Origin: CAIODY01 sp046051225
Lineage (GTDB): Bacteria; Bacteroidota; Bacteroidia; Chitinophagales; CAIODY01
Direction: 5' to 3'
Assembly: GCA_046051225.1 (NCBI GenBank)
Contig: JBJOOR010000007.1
Location: 62,001-126,000, forward strand
DNA length: 64,000 bases
Positions within the stretch are counted from its first letter, which is position 1; every line of letters starts with the position of its first letter. A program made the translations under genes and the position numbers. The notes beneath the pieces are model-generated. The model saw nothing but the letters and a program-made list of their open reading frames with translations. It ran no database searches and was not told where the DNA came from. Below, one piece after another: positions 25,232-34,400 of the stretch.

Positions 25232-25391
25232 ATTGTGTAAATGGGATTTTGGAATACCATTATTTACAGACAAGGCTTAGGCATAGTAACAAGTGGTTTT
25301 TTATTAGGGCAAATTCTTTATTATAGAAAAGAAACGATGTTGCAGTTGTGTCGAAGTTCCTATTCGCATTGCTTGGTTCAAAAAAATAAAC

Positions 25392-25432
25392 AAAACAAAA
25401 AAGACGATGAATTTTCATTGCCTTTTTGTTTT
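25392..25432 (+). terminator. Terminator after the MBL-rhodanese gene
   Basis: AAAACAAAAAAG and CTTTTTGTTTT arms with an inner stem GATGAA/TTCAT-like pairing. It is followed within a few bases by a Crp/Fnr-type palindrome. Confidence 0.6.
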
Positions 25433-25434
25433 CA

Positions 25435-25503
25435 AAACTGATCAAAATCAGTTTTTACTTTGATACTTCTCACTTTTATTCATTGTCATCGGCTTTAGTT
25501 TCG
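25435..25503 (+). promoter_or_regulatory. SafE-like gene promoter: tandem Crp/Fnr-type sites plus -7 element
   Basis: A perfect 8-bp-arm palindrome, AAACTGAT-CAAA-ATCAGTTT (25435-25454), contains TGATCAAAATCA (25439-25450). A second TGA-n6-TCA site, TGATACTTCTCA (25461-25472), lies 22 bp on. TAGTTTCG at 25496-25503 matches the -7 element with one change, 29.5 bp from the proximal centre. It predicts a start some 11 nt before the TTG at 25521. Confidence 0.7.
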
Positions 25504-25520
25504 TGGCTTTAAAATAGAAA

Positions 25521-26237
25521 TTGAATCTACAACTTTTCATATCAGCATTTGCATTGGGCATATTAGGTAGTTTTCACTGCGTTGGCATGTGTGGACCATT
25601 GGCTTTGTCGTTGCCAATTAACGCTGAAAATAATTTACAAAAATTCTTCGGCGTATTAATTTACAACTTAGGTAGAGTGCTTACTTACAGTGCTTTTGGG
25701 GCGTTGTTTGGAATCATCGGACAAAGTTTTTCCTTATTTGGTTGGCAACAAAAACTTTCTATCATTCTTGGTTTACTCATCATTTTTGTAGTGTTGTTTT
25801 CAAAAAAGATAAATCAAATTTCAAGCACACAATCATTCATCAATTCGGTTTTTGGAAAAATCAGACAGCAATTAAGTTTGCTTTTTCAATCAAAAAAATC
25901 GAGTTCATTATTTTTCATTGGAGTGCTGAATGGCTTGCTACCATGCGGTTTGGTGTATATAGCTGCTGCTGGTTCAATTGCAACCGGTAATATTTTTTCA
26001 GGCATATTGTTCATGATTTTTTTCGGATTAGGCACAGTGCCAGCTATGTGGTCGGTTGCATTTTTGGGCAGTTGGTTGAGTGTAAAATTTCGTCAGCAAA
26101 TCCGTAAATCATTTCCGATTGTGATGTTATTAATTGGTAGTTTATTGCTGGTAAGAGGCTTGGGCATTGGTATTCCGTATTTGAGTCCGAAAATGAATGT
26201 GCAGCATCACACTTTAGATTGTTGTCATCGTCATTAA
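25521..26237 (+). CDS. SafE/TauE-like membrane protein (cbb3-associated UreH/DsbD-like family)
   Basis: 238 residues, about six helices. The N-terminal ALGILGSFHCVGMCGPLAL (FHCVGMCGP at 18-26) and the internal NGLLPCGLVYIAAAGSIATG are the signature of the family annotated sulfite exporter TauE/SafE or heavy-metal transport, which often neighbours cbb3 oxidase genes and is proposed to handle copper. A histidine-rich C-terminus (HHTLDCCHRH) may bind metal. Start TTG is supported by the promoter position; no better ATG lies upstream. Confidence 0.8.
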   Translation: MNLQLFISAFALGILGSFHCVGMCGPLALSLPINAENNLQKFFGVLIYNLGRVLTYSAFGALFGIIGQSFSLFGWQQKLSIILGLLIIFVVLFSKKINQISSTQSFINSVFGKIRQQLSLLFQSKKSSSLFFIGVLNGLLPCGLVYIAAAGSIATGNIFSGILFMIFFGLGTVPAMWSVAFLGSWLSVKFRQQIRKSFPIVMLLIGSLLLVRGLGIGIPYLSPKMNVQHHTLDCCHRH

Positions 26238-26275
26238 AAAATTCAATTTCATAATCAAAAAATTTCGTTCGCAAA

Positions 26276-27487
26276 ATGCTTACTTTTAGCAACAAATATT
26301 CTGAAGAAAAAATGGAAGAAATTGAAGCGCTATTTAAATATGCTAACGAAGGAATTTTGGTAGTAAATGAAAAAGGAAAAATTGTTAGAGCAAATCCAAG
26401 CATCGAAAAATTGTTTGGTTATGATGCGGATGAATTATTGGGCGAACCTGTTGAAATACTGATTCCTACTGAATTAGCGGCGAAACATAAAAAGCATGTA
26501 AAAGGATTTAATGAAAATCCCCATGCTCGTTCGATGGGCAGCAACATGCAATTGGCTGCTCGAAAAAAAGATGGTTCTTCATTTCCTGTTGAGGTAAGTT
26601 TGAGTCCATATTCAACATCAAATGGAAAATTTATCATCGCTTTTATCATTGATATTTCTGTAAGAAAAATTGCCGAAGACAAGGCGAAAAATTATTCCAA
26701 CGAATTAGAAAATCAGGTGAAGAAACGCACCATGATTTTGGAAGAAGCCATCAATGAATTGGAGAAAACAAAAATTGAATTGCACAATGCTTTGGAAAAA
26801 GAAAGAGTGTTGAATGAAATGAAATCGAGGTTTGTGTCGATGGCTTCACATGAGTTCCGAACACCTTTGGCGACAATACTTTCATCACTTTCGTTGGTGA
26901 AAAAATATGGCGAATTGAAAGAGGATGAAAAGCAAGCAACGCACATCAACAAGATAAAATTGTCCATCAATAATCTCACGGATATTTTGAATGATGTGTT
27001 GTCGGTAAGTAAATTGGATGAAGGAAAAATTTCGTATTCGCCCGAAGAATTTGAGTTGGAAGAATTCGTGAAAGAGACGGTGACAGATTTGCAAGGCTTA
27101 ACAAAAAGCGAACAAAAAATTATTTACCAGCACAAAGGAAAATCGTTGGTGTGGTTAGATAAAAAAGTGTTGCGTCATGTGTTGTTTAATTTAGTTTCAA
27201 ACGCAATTAAATTTTCAGAAGAAAATAAAAAGATTTCGGTTTCCACTTCATTGCAAAATAAAAATTTGGAATTGCTTGTAAGTGATGAAGGAATGGGCAT
27301 TCCGAAGGCTGACCAGGAACATTTGTTTGAAAGATTTTTTCGTGGAAGAAATGTTACAAATATTCAGGGAACAGGTTTGGGATTGAATATTGTTGGAAAA
27401 TATACCGAGTTGATGAATGGAACAATTGATTTTAAAAGCGTTGAAAATAAAGGCACTACATTTATTTTGAAATTTAAATTGCAATAG
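26276..27487 (+). CDS. Soluble PAS-domain sensor histidine kinase
   Basis: 403 residues, no membrane helix. A PAS domain covers about 14-130, then a coiled coil, HisKA with FVSMASHEFRTPL (H192), and HATPase_c with NLVSNAIKFSE, DEGMGIP and GTGLGLNIV. The PAS segment LLGEPVEILIPTELAAKHKKH...ARKKDGSSFPVEVSLS is FixL-like, and H71 is 29 residues before the glycine of KDG, the same spacing as the haem histidine H200 in B. japonicum FixL (recalled). The FixL arginine is not conserved, so haem is only a hypothesis. The next gene is its likely response regulator. Confidence 0.88.
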   Translation: MLTFSNKYSEEKMEEIEALFKYANEGILVVNEKGKIVRANPSIEKLFGYDADELLGEPVEILIPTELAAKHKKHVKGFNENPHARSMGSNMQLAARKKDGSSFPVEVSLSPYSTSNGKFIIAFIIDISVRKIAEDKAKNYSNELENQVKKRTMILEEAINELEKTKIELHNALEKERVLNEMKSRFVSMASHEFRTPLATILSSLSLVKKYGELKEDEKQATHINKIKLSINNLTDILNDVLSVSKLDEGKISYSPEEFELEEFVKETVTDLQGLTKSEQKIIYQHKGKSLVWLDKKVLRHVLFNLVSNAIKFSEENKKISVSTSLQNKNLELLVSDEGMGIPKADQEHLFERFFRGRNVTNIQGTGLGLNIVGKYTELMNGTIDFKSVENKGTTFILKFKLQ

Positions 27488-27574
27488 CACACGGATTGAA
27501 CGGATGTAAAAGATTTTCACTGATTTTAATATCTTTTTTAATCATAAAAATCAGCGTCATCAGCGTTCTATTAA
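27483..27574. repeat. Dispersed intergenic repeat B, copy 2
   Basis: Between kinase and regulator genes. Begins AATAGCACACGGATTGAACG and carries ATCAGCGTCATCAGCG near its end, related to copy 1 at 3077-3167. Similar intergenic words are common in Bacteroidota (from memory). The element forms most of the gap. Confidence 0.55.
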
Positions 27575-27606
27575 TTCGTGTATTCGTGGCTTAAAAAAAT
27601 AAGAAA

Positions 27607-28665
27607 ATGAAAAAAATACTTTTGATTGAAGACAACAAAGACATGAGAGAAAATACTTCGGAAATTCTGGAGCTCTCGAATTATAAGGTGTTTACAGCTG
27701 CCAACGGAAAAGAAGGTGTGGCTTTGGCGCAAAAAGAAAAACCAGATTTAATTATTTGCGACATTATGATGCCTGTGTTGGATGGTTATGGTGTGTTGCA
27801 TTTGCTCTCGAAAAATGAAGCAACGGCGGATATTCCATTTATTTTTTTAACCGCAAAAGCGGAAAGAAGTGAGTTGCGAAAAGGCATGGAAATGGGCGCA
27901 GATGACTATGTTACCAAGCCTTTCGACGATATTGAATTGTTGAATGCAATTGAAAGTAGATTGAAAAAAGTGGAGTTGATAAAGAAGAAATTTTCAAACA
28001 ATTTAGAAGAGGTGAATGAATTTATCAGCAGTGTAAATAGTTTGGATGATTTGAAAAAAATCACGTTGAACGATGATGTGAGAGAGTACAACAAGAAGGA
28101 AATTATTTACAAAGAAGGTGCTTATCCTCGTGGGATTTTTTATGTGAAAAAAGGGAAAATAAAAACTTTTAAAAAGCATGAAATTGGGAAAGAATTTATC
28201 ACGGGTTTGTATAGCGAAGGTGATTTTTTAGGTTATATCGCATTGATGGAAGAGAGCAAATACACTGATACTGCGGAGGCTTTGGACAATTGCGAAATTT
28301 GTTTTTTGCCGCAAGAAATCTTCTTCGATTTGTTGTATAAAAATTCGGCAATTGCGAAAAAATTCATTCAAATGTTATCAGGGAATTTGACTGAAAAAGA
28401 AACGCAGTTAATGAACTTAGCTTACAATTCTGTTCGCAAACGTGTGGCTGATTCGTTGGTGAATTTATACAACCACTATAAAAAAGAAAATGAAAAAGTT
28501 TTCACAATAAATCTTTCTCGTGAAGATTTGGCAAACTTGGCTGGCACTGCAACAGAGACGACTATCCGCACTTTGAGCGATTTTAAATCGGAACATTTGT
28601 TGGAAATAAAAGGCAGCAACATCACCATTTTGAATATTGAAAAGTTGATGCAAATGCGGAATTAA
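27607..28665 (+). CDS. Response regulator fused to a Crp/Fnr DNA-binding domain
   Basis: 352 residues. A REC domain comes first (phospho-aspartate D52 in ICDIMMP, T82, K104 in YVTKPFDD), then a Crp/Fnr-type sensory barrel (about 150-265), then a winged helix-turn-helix with LSREDLANLAGTATETTIRTLSDFK. In the recognition helix, E317 and R321 occupy the positions of FNR E209 and R213, consistent with a TGA-containing half-site. The FNR [4Fe-4S] cysteine cluster is absent. Paired with the kinase just upstream. It is the best candidate in the window to bind the TGAYnnnnRTCA sites; no site precedes its own gene. Confidence 0.88.
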   Translation: MKKILLIEDNKDMRENTSEILELSNYKVFTAANGKEGVALAQKEKPDLIICDIMMPVLDGYGVLHLLSKNEATADIPFIFLTAKAERSELRKGMEMGADDYVTKPFDDIELLNAIESRLKKVELIKKKFSNNLEEVNEFISSVNSLDDLKKITLNDDVREYNKKEIIYKEGAYPRGIFYVKKGKIKTFKKHEIGKEFITGLYSEGDFLGYIALMEESKYTDTAEALDNCEICFLPQEIFFDLLYKNSAIAKKFIQMLSGNLTEKETQLMNLAYNSVRKRVADSLVNLYNHYKKENEKVFTINLSREDLANLAGTATETTIRTLSDFKSEHLLEIKGSNITILNIEKLMQMRN

Positions 28666-28675
28666 TGCGACTTTT

Positions 28676-28741
28676 TTGATGTGAATCAATTTGTTTTATG
28701 ACGGTTATCATTTTTAACCAATTTCATGTCTTCTATTTTTG
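28676..28741 (+). promoter_or_regulatory. Tandem Crp/Fnr-type promoter before the 28.77-kb gene
   Basis: TTGATGTGAATCAA (28676-28689) matches the classical FNR consensus exactly, and TGACGGTTATCA (28699-28710) is a second full match, 22 bp on. A perfect -7 element, TATTTTTG, is at 28734-28741, 29.5 bp from the proximal centre. Expected start about 28748, 19 nt before the ATG. It is the clearest example of the motif. Confidence 0.8.
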
Positions 28742-28766
28742 TTGAACAGAAATCAGCAGATTTAAA

Positions 28767-29147
28767 ATGAAAATTGTCATCAACGATAGCCGAAAAATTT
28801 ATGCGATTCAAAAAGAATTTAGCAATGAATTTCCATTTTTAAAAATCCAGTTTTTTGCAAAATCGAATACAAAAACTGGTAAATCTTCTGCCAAAACAAT
28901 CAAACACTCTTCTAAAGAATTAGCTCAATGCCGCACCCAGCATACTATTGGCGAAATTGAAATCGTGCCTGAAATGTCAGTGAATAGTTTGGAACAAAAC
29001 TTTCAGGATATTTTTGGATTGCATGTAGAAGTGCTTCGCAAATCGGGCAAAGCTTGGTTAGAAACTTCTGTAACTGGCAATTGGTCGTTGATGGAACAAA
29101 ACGCCGAAGGAATGGCGTTGGAACAAAACGAATATGAGGAATCCTAA
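28767..29147 (+). CDS. Conserved hypothetical protein under strong Crp/Fnr-type promoter
   Basis: 126 residues, no signal peptide. N-terminal MKIVINDSRKIYAIQKEFSNEFPFLKIQFF resembles small Bacteroidota proteins of unknown role; the second half contains FGLHVEVLRKSGKAWLETSVTGNWSLMEQNAEG. A ferredoxin-like fold seems possible but is not shown. The promoter predicts low-oxygen induction. No function is proposed. It lies 101 bp downstream of the REC-Crp/Fnr gene. Confidence 0.75.
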   Translation: MKIVINDSRKIYAIQKEFSNEFPFLKIQFFAKSNTKTGKSSAKTIKHSSKELAQCRTQHTIGEIEIVPEMSVNSLEQNFQDIFGLHVEVLRKSGKAWLETSVTGNWSLMEQNAEGMALEQNEYEES

Positions 29148-29278
29148 CTATTCATGTTAAATTCCATAAAATTCTTTTACCCTCTACTATTAACTACAAA
29201 GAAAAATTTAGAAACCAAAACAGTAATCATTCCAACTTTTTTTGCATTTTTGTAGCACTTTATTAATAATAAGTTTAA

Positions 29279-30289
29279 ATGGCAAAAGTTACAATTGACG
29301 GACATTTAATGGAAGTTCCAGATGGAACAACAATTTTGAATGCAGCAAGAATGATGGGCGAACAGCATCCTGAAACGATGCAAAATGTGCCGCCTGCAAT
29401 GTGTTATTATAGCAAGCTGAAAGAGAGTGGTGGTAAGTGCCGCACTTGTTTGGTGCAAGTAACCAAAGGTAGCGAAAAAGACCCAAGACCAATGCCCAAG
29501 CTGGTTGCAAGTTGCCGCACAACTGTAATGGATGGCATGGAAGTGCAAAATAAATTATCGGCGCAAGTGCAAGAAGCCAGAAAAGGTGTGGTGGAAATGT
29601 TACTGATTAATCATCCATTGGATTGCCCTGTTTGCGACCAAGCTGGCGAATGTCATTTGCAAGATTTGGGCTACGAACATGGCGCACAAAAAACTCGATA
29701 CGAATTTGACCGCCGAACATTTGAAATGGAAAACATTGGCGACAAAATAAAGTTGCACATGAATCGCTGTATCCTTTGCTACCGATGCGTTTTCACGGCT
29801 GATGAAATTACAGATGGCAGAGTTCATGGTGTTGTAAATAGAGGCGACCATGCTGAAATTTCAACTTTTATTCACAATGTAATTGACAATGATTTTAGTG
29901 GCAATGTGATTGATGTTTGCCCTGTTGGCGCATTAACCGACAAAACTTTTCGCTTTAAAAGTAGAGTTTGGAATACAAAACCTTACAATGCTCATCGTGA
30001 TTGCAAACATGAAAAATGCAATGGTAATGTGGCTTTGTGGATGGCTGGCAATGATATTTTAAGAGTAACTGCTCGAAAAGATAAATGGGGCGAAGTAGAA
30101 AATTTTATTTGCAACGAATGCCGTTTTGATAAAAAAGAATTAAAAGATTGGATAATTGAAGGACCAAGAGAAATGGACAGACATTCGGTAAATTCAAACA
30201 CACAATACATGGATTTATCAAAACAAAAAGTGTTGGCAGCATCAGAAACATTTGCCGTATTGCATCCTTACAATGGTGACGATAAATAA
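29279..30289 (+). CDS. nuoG: NADH-quinone oxidoreductase subunit G-like iron-sulfur protein (short form)
   Basis: 336 residues. A 2Fe-2S domain (ILNAARMM, C in MCYYSKLKESGGKCRTCLV), a histidine/cysteine motif (HPLDCPVCDQAGECHLQ), a 4Fe-4S motif (MNRCILCYRCV ... CPVGALTD), and C-terminal cysteines in KHEKCNGN and FICNECRFD. Lacks the long molybdopterin-oxidoreductase-like C-terminus of classic NuoG, as in other Bacteroidota. It stands alone here without nuoF or nuoH. Alternatives include an NADH-linked iron-sulfur subunit of another complex. Confidence 0.85.
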   Translation: MAKVTIDGHLMEVPDGTTILNAARMMGEQHPETMQNVPPAMCYYSKLKESGGKCRTCLVQVTKGSEKDPRPMPKLVASCRTTVMDGMEVQNKLSAQVQEARKGVVEMLLINHPLDCPVCDQAGECHLQDLGYEHGAQKTRYEFDRRTFEMENIGDKIKLHMNRCILCYRCVFTADEITDGRVHGVVNRGDHAEISTFIHNVIDNDFSGNVIDVCPVGALTDKTFRFKSRVWNTKPYNAHRDCKHEKCNGNVALWMAGNDILRVTARKDKWGEVENFICNECRFDKKELKDWIIEGPREMDRHSVNSNTQYMDLSKQKVLAASETFAVLHPYNGDDK

Positions 30290-30301
30290 AATATCAACTT
30301 T

Positions 30302-30338
30302 AAAAAGCCGCTTCGAAAATTTTGAGGCGGCTTTTTTT
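30302..30338 (+). terminator. Terminator after nuoG-like gene
   Basis: AAAAAGCCGC (30302-30311) pairs with GCGGCTTTTT (30327-30336), followed by more T, with a 15-nt loop. It sits 14 bp before the next ATG. Confidence 0.85.
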
Positions 30339-30352
30339 ATAAAATAAAATAA

Positions 30353-31327
30353 ATGGAATTTTCTACATCCGTTAAGCCCTACTCCTACCCTTTCAGCATT
30401 CATCATCAGGATAAAATTTTTACAATTGGTTCGTGTTTTTCTGAAAATATTGGAAAAAAATTTTCAGAAAATAAATTCAATATTCAAATTAATCCATTTG
30501 GGCAGCAATACAATCCAGCCTCTATTGCGCAAGGTATTGATAGAATTATTCATTCAAAATATTTTACTGATGATGATATCATTTATAGAGATGAATTATA
30601 TCATTGTTGGCAACATCATTCCGATTTTTCAAAACCCAATAAAGAAGAATTATTAGCTGAAATAAATAATTCATTGAAACAAAATTTAGAGCATTTAAAA
30701 CAAGCAGATTATTTATTTATTACATTCGGTACAAGCCATGTATTTCATTGGAAAGCAGATGGTAGAATAGTTTCTAATTGTCATAAAATTTCAGGCTCCG
30801 AATTTGATTTTAGATTTTTAAGCAGCGATGAAATAGTTGAACAAATTAGTAATTGCTTGAATGCTATAAAAGCGATAAATGATAAAGTGAAAATTATTTT
30901 AACCATTAGCCCTGTTCGTTATTTGGCTTTTGGTTTTTTTGAAAATAATGTAAGCAAAGCCAATTTATTTGTGGCTATTGATAAATTAATGAAAGATAGA
31001 AATGATTGTTTTTATTTTCCAGCTTATGAAATTGTGATGGATGAACTTCGTGATTATCGTTTTTTTGCTGAAGATATGCTACATCCTAATCATCAGGCTT
31101 CGCAATATGTTTGGGAAAAAATGTGTAGTATGATGATGCAAAAAGAAACCATTGATTTGATGCACGAAATTTATAAAATAAATGCGGCTGTAAATCATAA
31201 ACCACGAAACCCAAATTCCGAGGCACAAAAAAAATTCATTCAATCCACTATTCAAAAAATGAAATTAGTAAAGGAAAAAAGCGGAATTATGGACTGGGGA
31301 GAAGAAATGAAGAAGTTAAGCTTTTAA
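30353..31327 (+). CDS. GSCFA-domain protein
   Basis: 324 residues. FTIGSCFSENIGKKFSENKFNIQINPFGQQYNPASIAQGIDRII is the family-defining start, with the GSCF motif. Downstream TFGTSHVFHWK and LTISPVRYLAFG are also typical, and AEDMLHPNHQASQYVWEK holds the C-terminal D-x-x-H. The GSCFA family is a probable SGNH-type hydrolase restricted mostly to Bacteroidota and some proteobacteria; substrate unknown. Follows nuoG after a terminator. Confidence 0.85.
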   Translation: MEFSTSVKPYSYPFSIHHQDKIFTIGSCFSENIGKKFSENKFNIQINPFGQQYNPASIAQGIDRIIHSKYFTDDDIIYRDELYHCWQHHSDFSKPNKEELLAEINNSLKQNLEHLKQADYLFITFGTSHVFHWKADGRIVSNCHKISGSEFDFRFLSSDEIVEQISNCLNAIKAINDKVKIILTISPVRYLAFGFFENNVSKANLFVAIDKLMKDRNDCFYFPAYEIVMDELRDYRFFAEDMLHPNHQASQYVWEKMCSMMMQKETIDLMHEIYKINAAVNHKPRNPNSEAQKKFIQSTIQKMKLVKEKSGIMDWGEEMKKLSF

Positions 31328-31395
31328 CTTAAAATATGTAGATAAATTAAAAATATCTTCTTTATGTAAGAATTATTAAAAGTAGTTTATTTTTT

Positions 31396-31403
31396 TATCT
31401 TTG
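31396..31403 (+). promoter_or_regulatory. secDF promoter -7 element
   Basis: TATCTTTG is a perfect TAnnTTTG match, 54 bp upstream of the secDF ATG. No Crp/Fnr-type site is seen here. Confidence 0.5.
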
Positions 31404-31456
31404 CAATCCTTTAAAAAAATCAACAATTTAAATTAACCAATAATTTCAACTAACAA

Positions 31457-34400
31457 ATGCAACTGAAAGGACTTGTACGCTTTGTAGCCATTGCACTAAT
31501 TGTGCTTTGTATTTTTCAATTATCGTTTACGTGGGTGGCTCATCACACCGAATCTAAAGCTCAACAAATGGCTGAAAAGCTTGTTGGCAAAGGTAATGCA
31601 AGCGCTACTGCTGATGAATTAAAAGAACAAACCAGAAAAGCAAAGAATCATATTTTAGATTCGATGAATACTGAAACTGTGTATAATTTGGGTTTGGTAA
31701 AATACACTTATCAAGAATGTAAAGAACAAGAATTGGGCATGGGCTTAGATTTACAAGGTGGTATGAGTGTAGTTTTACAAGTAAGTGAAGAAGATGTGGT
31801 AAATGCTTTGGCACAAAACAGCACCGATGCCAACTACAAAAAAGCATTTGAATTAGCCAAACAAAAAATGACAAGCAGTAATGAAGATTTTGTTGCCTTG
31901 TTTAGTCAATCTTATAATGAAGTAGCGCCAAATGGAAAATTGGCTTCTATCTTTAATGGTGCGCAATTAAAAGATAAAATCAATTTTAATTCATCCAATT
32001 CAGATGTAATTTCAGCAGTTACTAAAGAAGTAAAAGATGCAGTAAAACGTACTTACAATATCATTTCGGCTCGTATTGATAAATTTGGTGTAACCCAAGC
32101 CAATATTTCTTTGGAAGAACGTTCGGGTAGAATTTTAGTTGAATTACCAGGCGTTGATAATCCTGAACGTGTTCGTAAATTATTGCAAGCTACAGCTAAG
32201 TTAGAATTTTGGGAAATGTTTGACAATGCCGAAATTGCTAAAAATATTTTAGATGCCAACAAAGTATTAAGTGCAAAATTAAAAGCTCAAAAAGGTGATA
32301 ATAGTGCCGATACTACTGCATCTTTATTAAATTCGGCTGCTAGCGATTCATCTAAAAAAGAAACTACATTAACACCAGTTTCGGGTAATAAAATGGCAGC
32401 TAATGTAAAAGCCGATGTAAAAAAATCTACCGTTTCAGCAATTAAAAAAGATACATCAAAATCTGCATTAATTGAAAAAGAAAGAGCAGATAATGCATTA
32501 TTCACAGTTTGGCAACCCATGCTTGACCAAAAAGGCACATTTGTTCAAAATACTATTATTGGCTATGTATCAGGAAAAGATACAAATAAATTAAACTCAT
32601 ACTTATCTTATCCTGAAGTAAAAGCTGCATTTCCTAAAAATGCTTTGATATTGTATTCTGCTAAACCAATTGATCCTGAAAAAAGATTTGGAATAAAAAA
32701 TGCAACTGCTGCTCAAAAGAATTTGTATGAAATTTATGCTATTAAAAAAAGAATGAGTGATGATAATGCTCCTTTAGATGGTAGCTATGTTACTAATGCA
32801 TCACGAGATGTAACACAACAGGGAGGTAATGAAATAGTAATGCAAATGAGTAGCGAAGGTGCTACAATTTGGCAACATTTAACAGCCAAAAATGTTAAAA
32901 AACCGATAGCTATTGTACTAGATAATAAAGTTTATTCAGCTCCTACGGTTCAAGCTGAAATTTCGGGTGGTCGCTCATCTATCACTGGAGATTTTTCAGC
33001 AAAAGAAGCAATTGACATGAGTAATATTTTACAAACAGGTAAACTTCCTGCTCCGGCTCGTATCATTCAAGAAGATATCGTTGGTGCTACATTAGGTGAT
33101 GCATCTATCAATGCAGGTTTTTGGTCGTTTATGGTTGCTTTTTTAGTGATTGTAGCTTTAATGTATTTATACTATAGTATTGGCGGTTTAATATCAAATG
33201 TGGCATTAGTGCTAAATTTATTTTTTACCATTGGTGTACTTACAGGTTTTGGTTTTTCATTAAGTATGAGTGCTATTGCAGGTTTAGTAGTTACAATTGG
33301 TATGGCAGTAGATACTAACGTAATTATATTTGAACGTATTAAAGAAGAAATATTACGAGGCAAAAGCAAACAAAAAATTGTTGAAGATGGCTATAAGTCA
33401 AGCTATGCACCAATTATTGATGCGCATATCACTACTTTACTAACAGGTGGTATATTATTCTATTTTGGATTAGGTCCTGTAAAAGGTTTTGCTACTACAC
33501 TTATTGTAGGTTTAATAATTAATTTATTCTGTGGTATTTTAATTACACGTTGGATTACTGATTGGATGCTTAGTCGTAATAAAAATATTGAATATATTAC
33601 TAGCCTATCTCGTAATATGTTTAAGCATTTCAACTTTGATTTTGTAGGCAAAAGAAAATATGCTTTTATGATTTCTGGTGCATTATCATTAATTGGAATT
33701 GCTTCCATTTTCACCCGTGGATTTGATAAGGGTGTAGATTTTTTGGGTGGTAGAACTTATACCATTCAATTTGAAAAACCATTAACAACAAATGAAGTAC
33801 GTGAAAAACTTACTGTTGTTTTTGATAAATCTGCCCCTATTGTAAAAACGGTTGGTTCGAATAATCAAATGCGAATTACTACTTCATTTAAAATCAATGA
33901 ATCTGATCCAAAAACAGACAGCATTGTTGAACAAAAATTATACATTGGCTTAAAAGATTATTTTGGCGATGGCGATATTAAAGCTTTTCAAAAACATGTA
34001 TTAAGTTCACAAAAAGTAGGTCCTACAATTGCCGATGATATTAAAATGTCATCTATATGGGCAACTTTAGTATCGCTATTAGTTATTTTTATTTATATTG
34101 TAATTCGATTCCGCAAATGGCAATATGGATTGGGTACTATTATTTCGTTATTCCATGATGTTACTATGGTGTTAGGCTTGTTTAGTATTTTCCATGGCAT
34201 TTTACCATTCTCATTAGAAATCGATCAAACATTTATTGCAGCTATATTAACCATTATTGGCTATTCGATGAATGATACTGTAATTGTATTTGATAGAATT
34301 AGAGAATACGTACGTGAACAAAAAGGCAGAGATTTAAAAGATGTAATCAACGATGCGATTAATCATACGATGAGTCGTACTATCATGACTTCATTAACCG

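Noticed and set aside
25241..25441. 66-residue ORF between the MBL-rhodanese and SafE-like genes
   Set aside because: No domain, runs into the terminator and operator; composition looks non-coding.
26276..27487. Assigning the kinase as FixL
   Set aside because: The FixL arginine and isoleucine at the haem pocket are not conserved; only the histidine spacing agrees, so the name was not used.
28767..29147. Calling the 126-residue protein a ribosome hibernation factor
   Set aside because: Size and beta-alpha pattern first suggested it, but no HPF motif is present.
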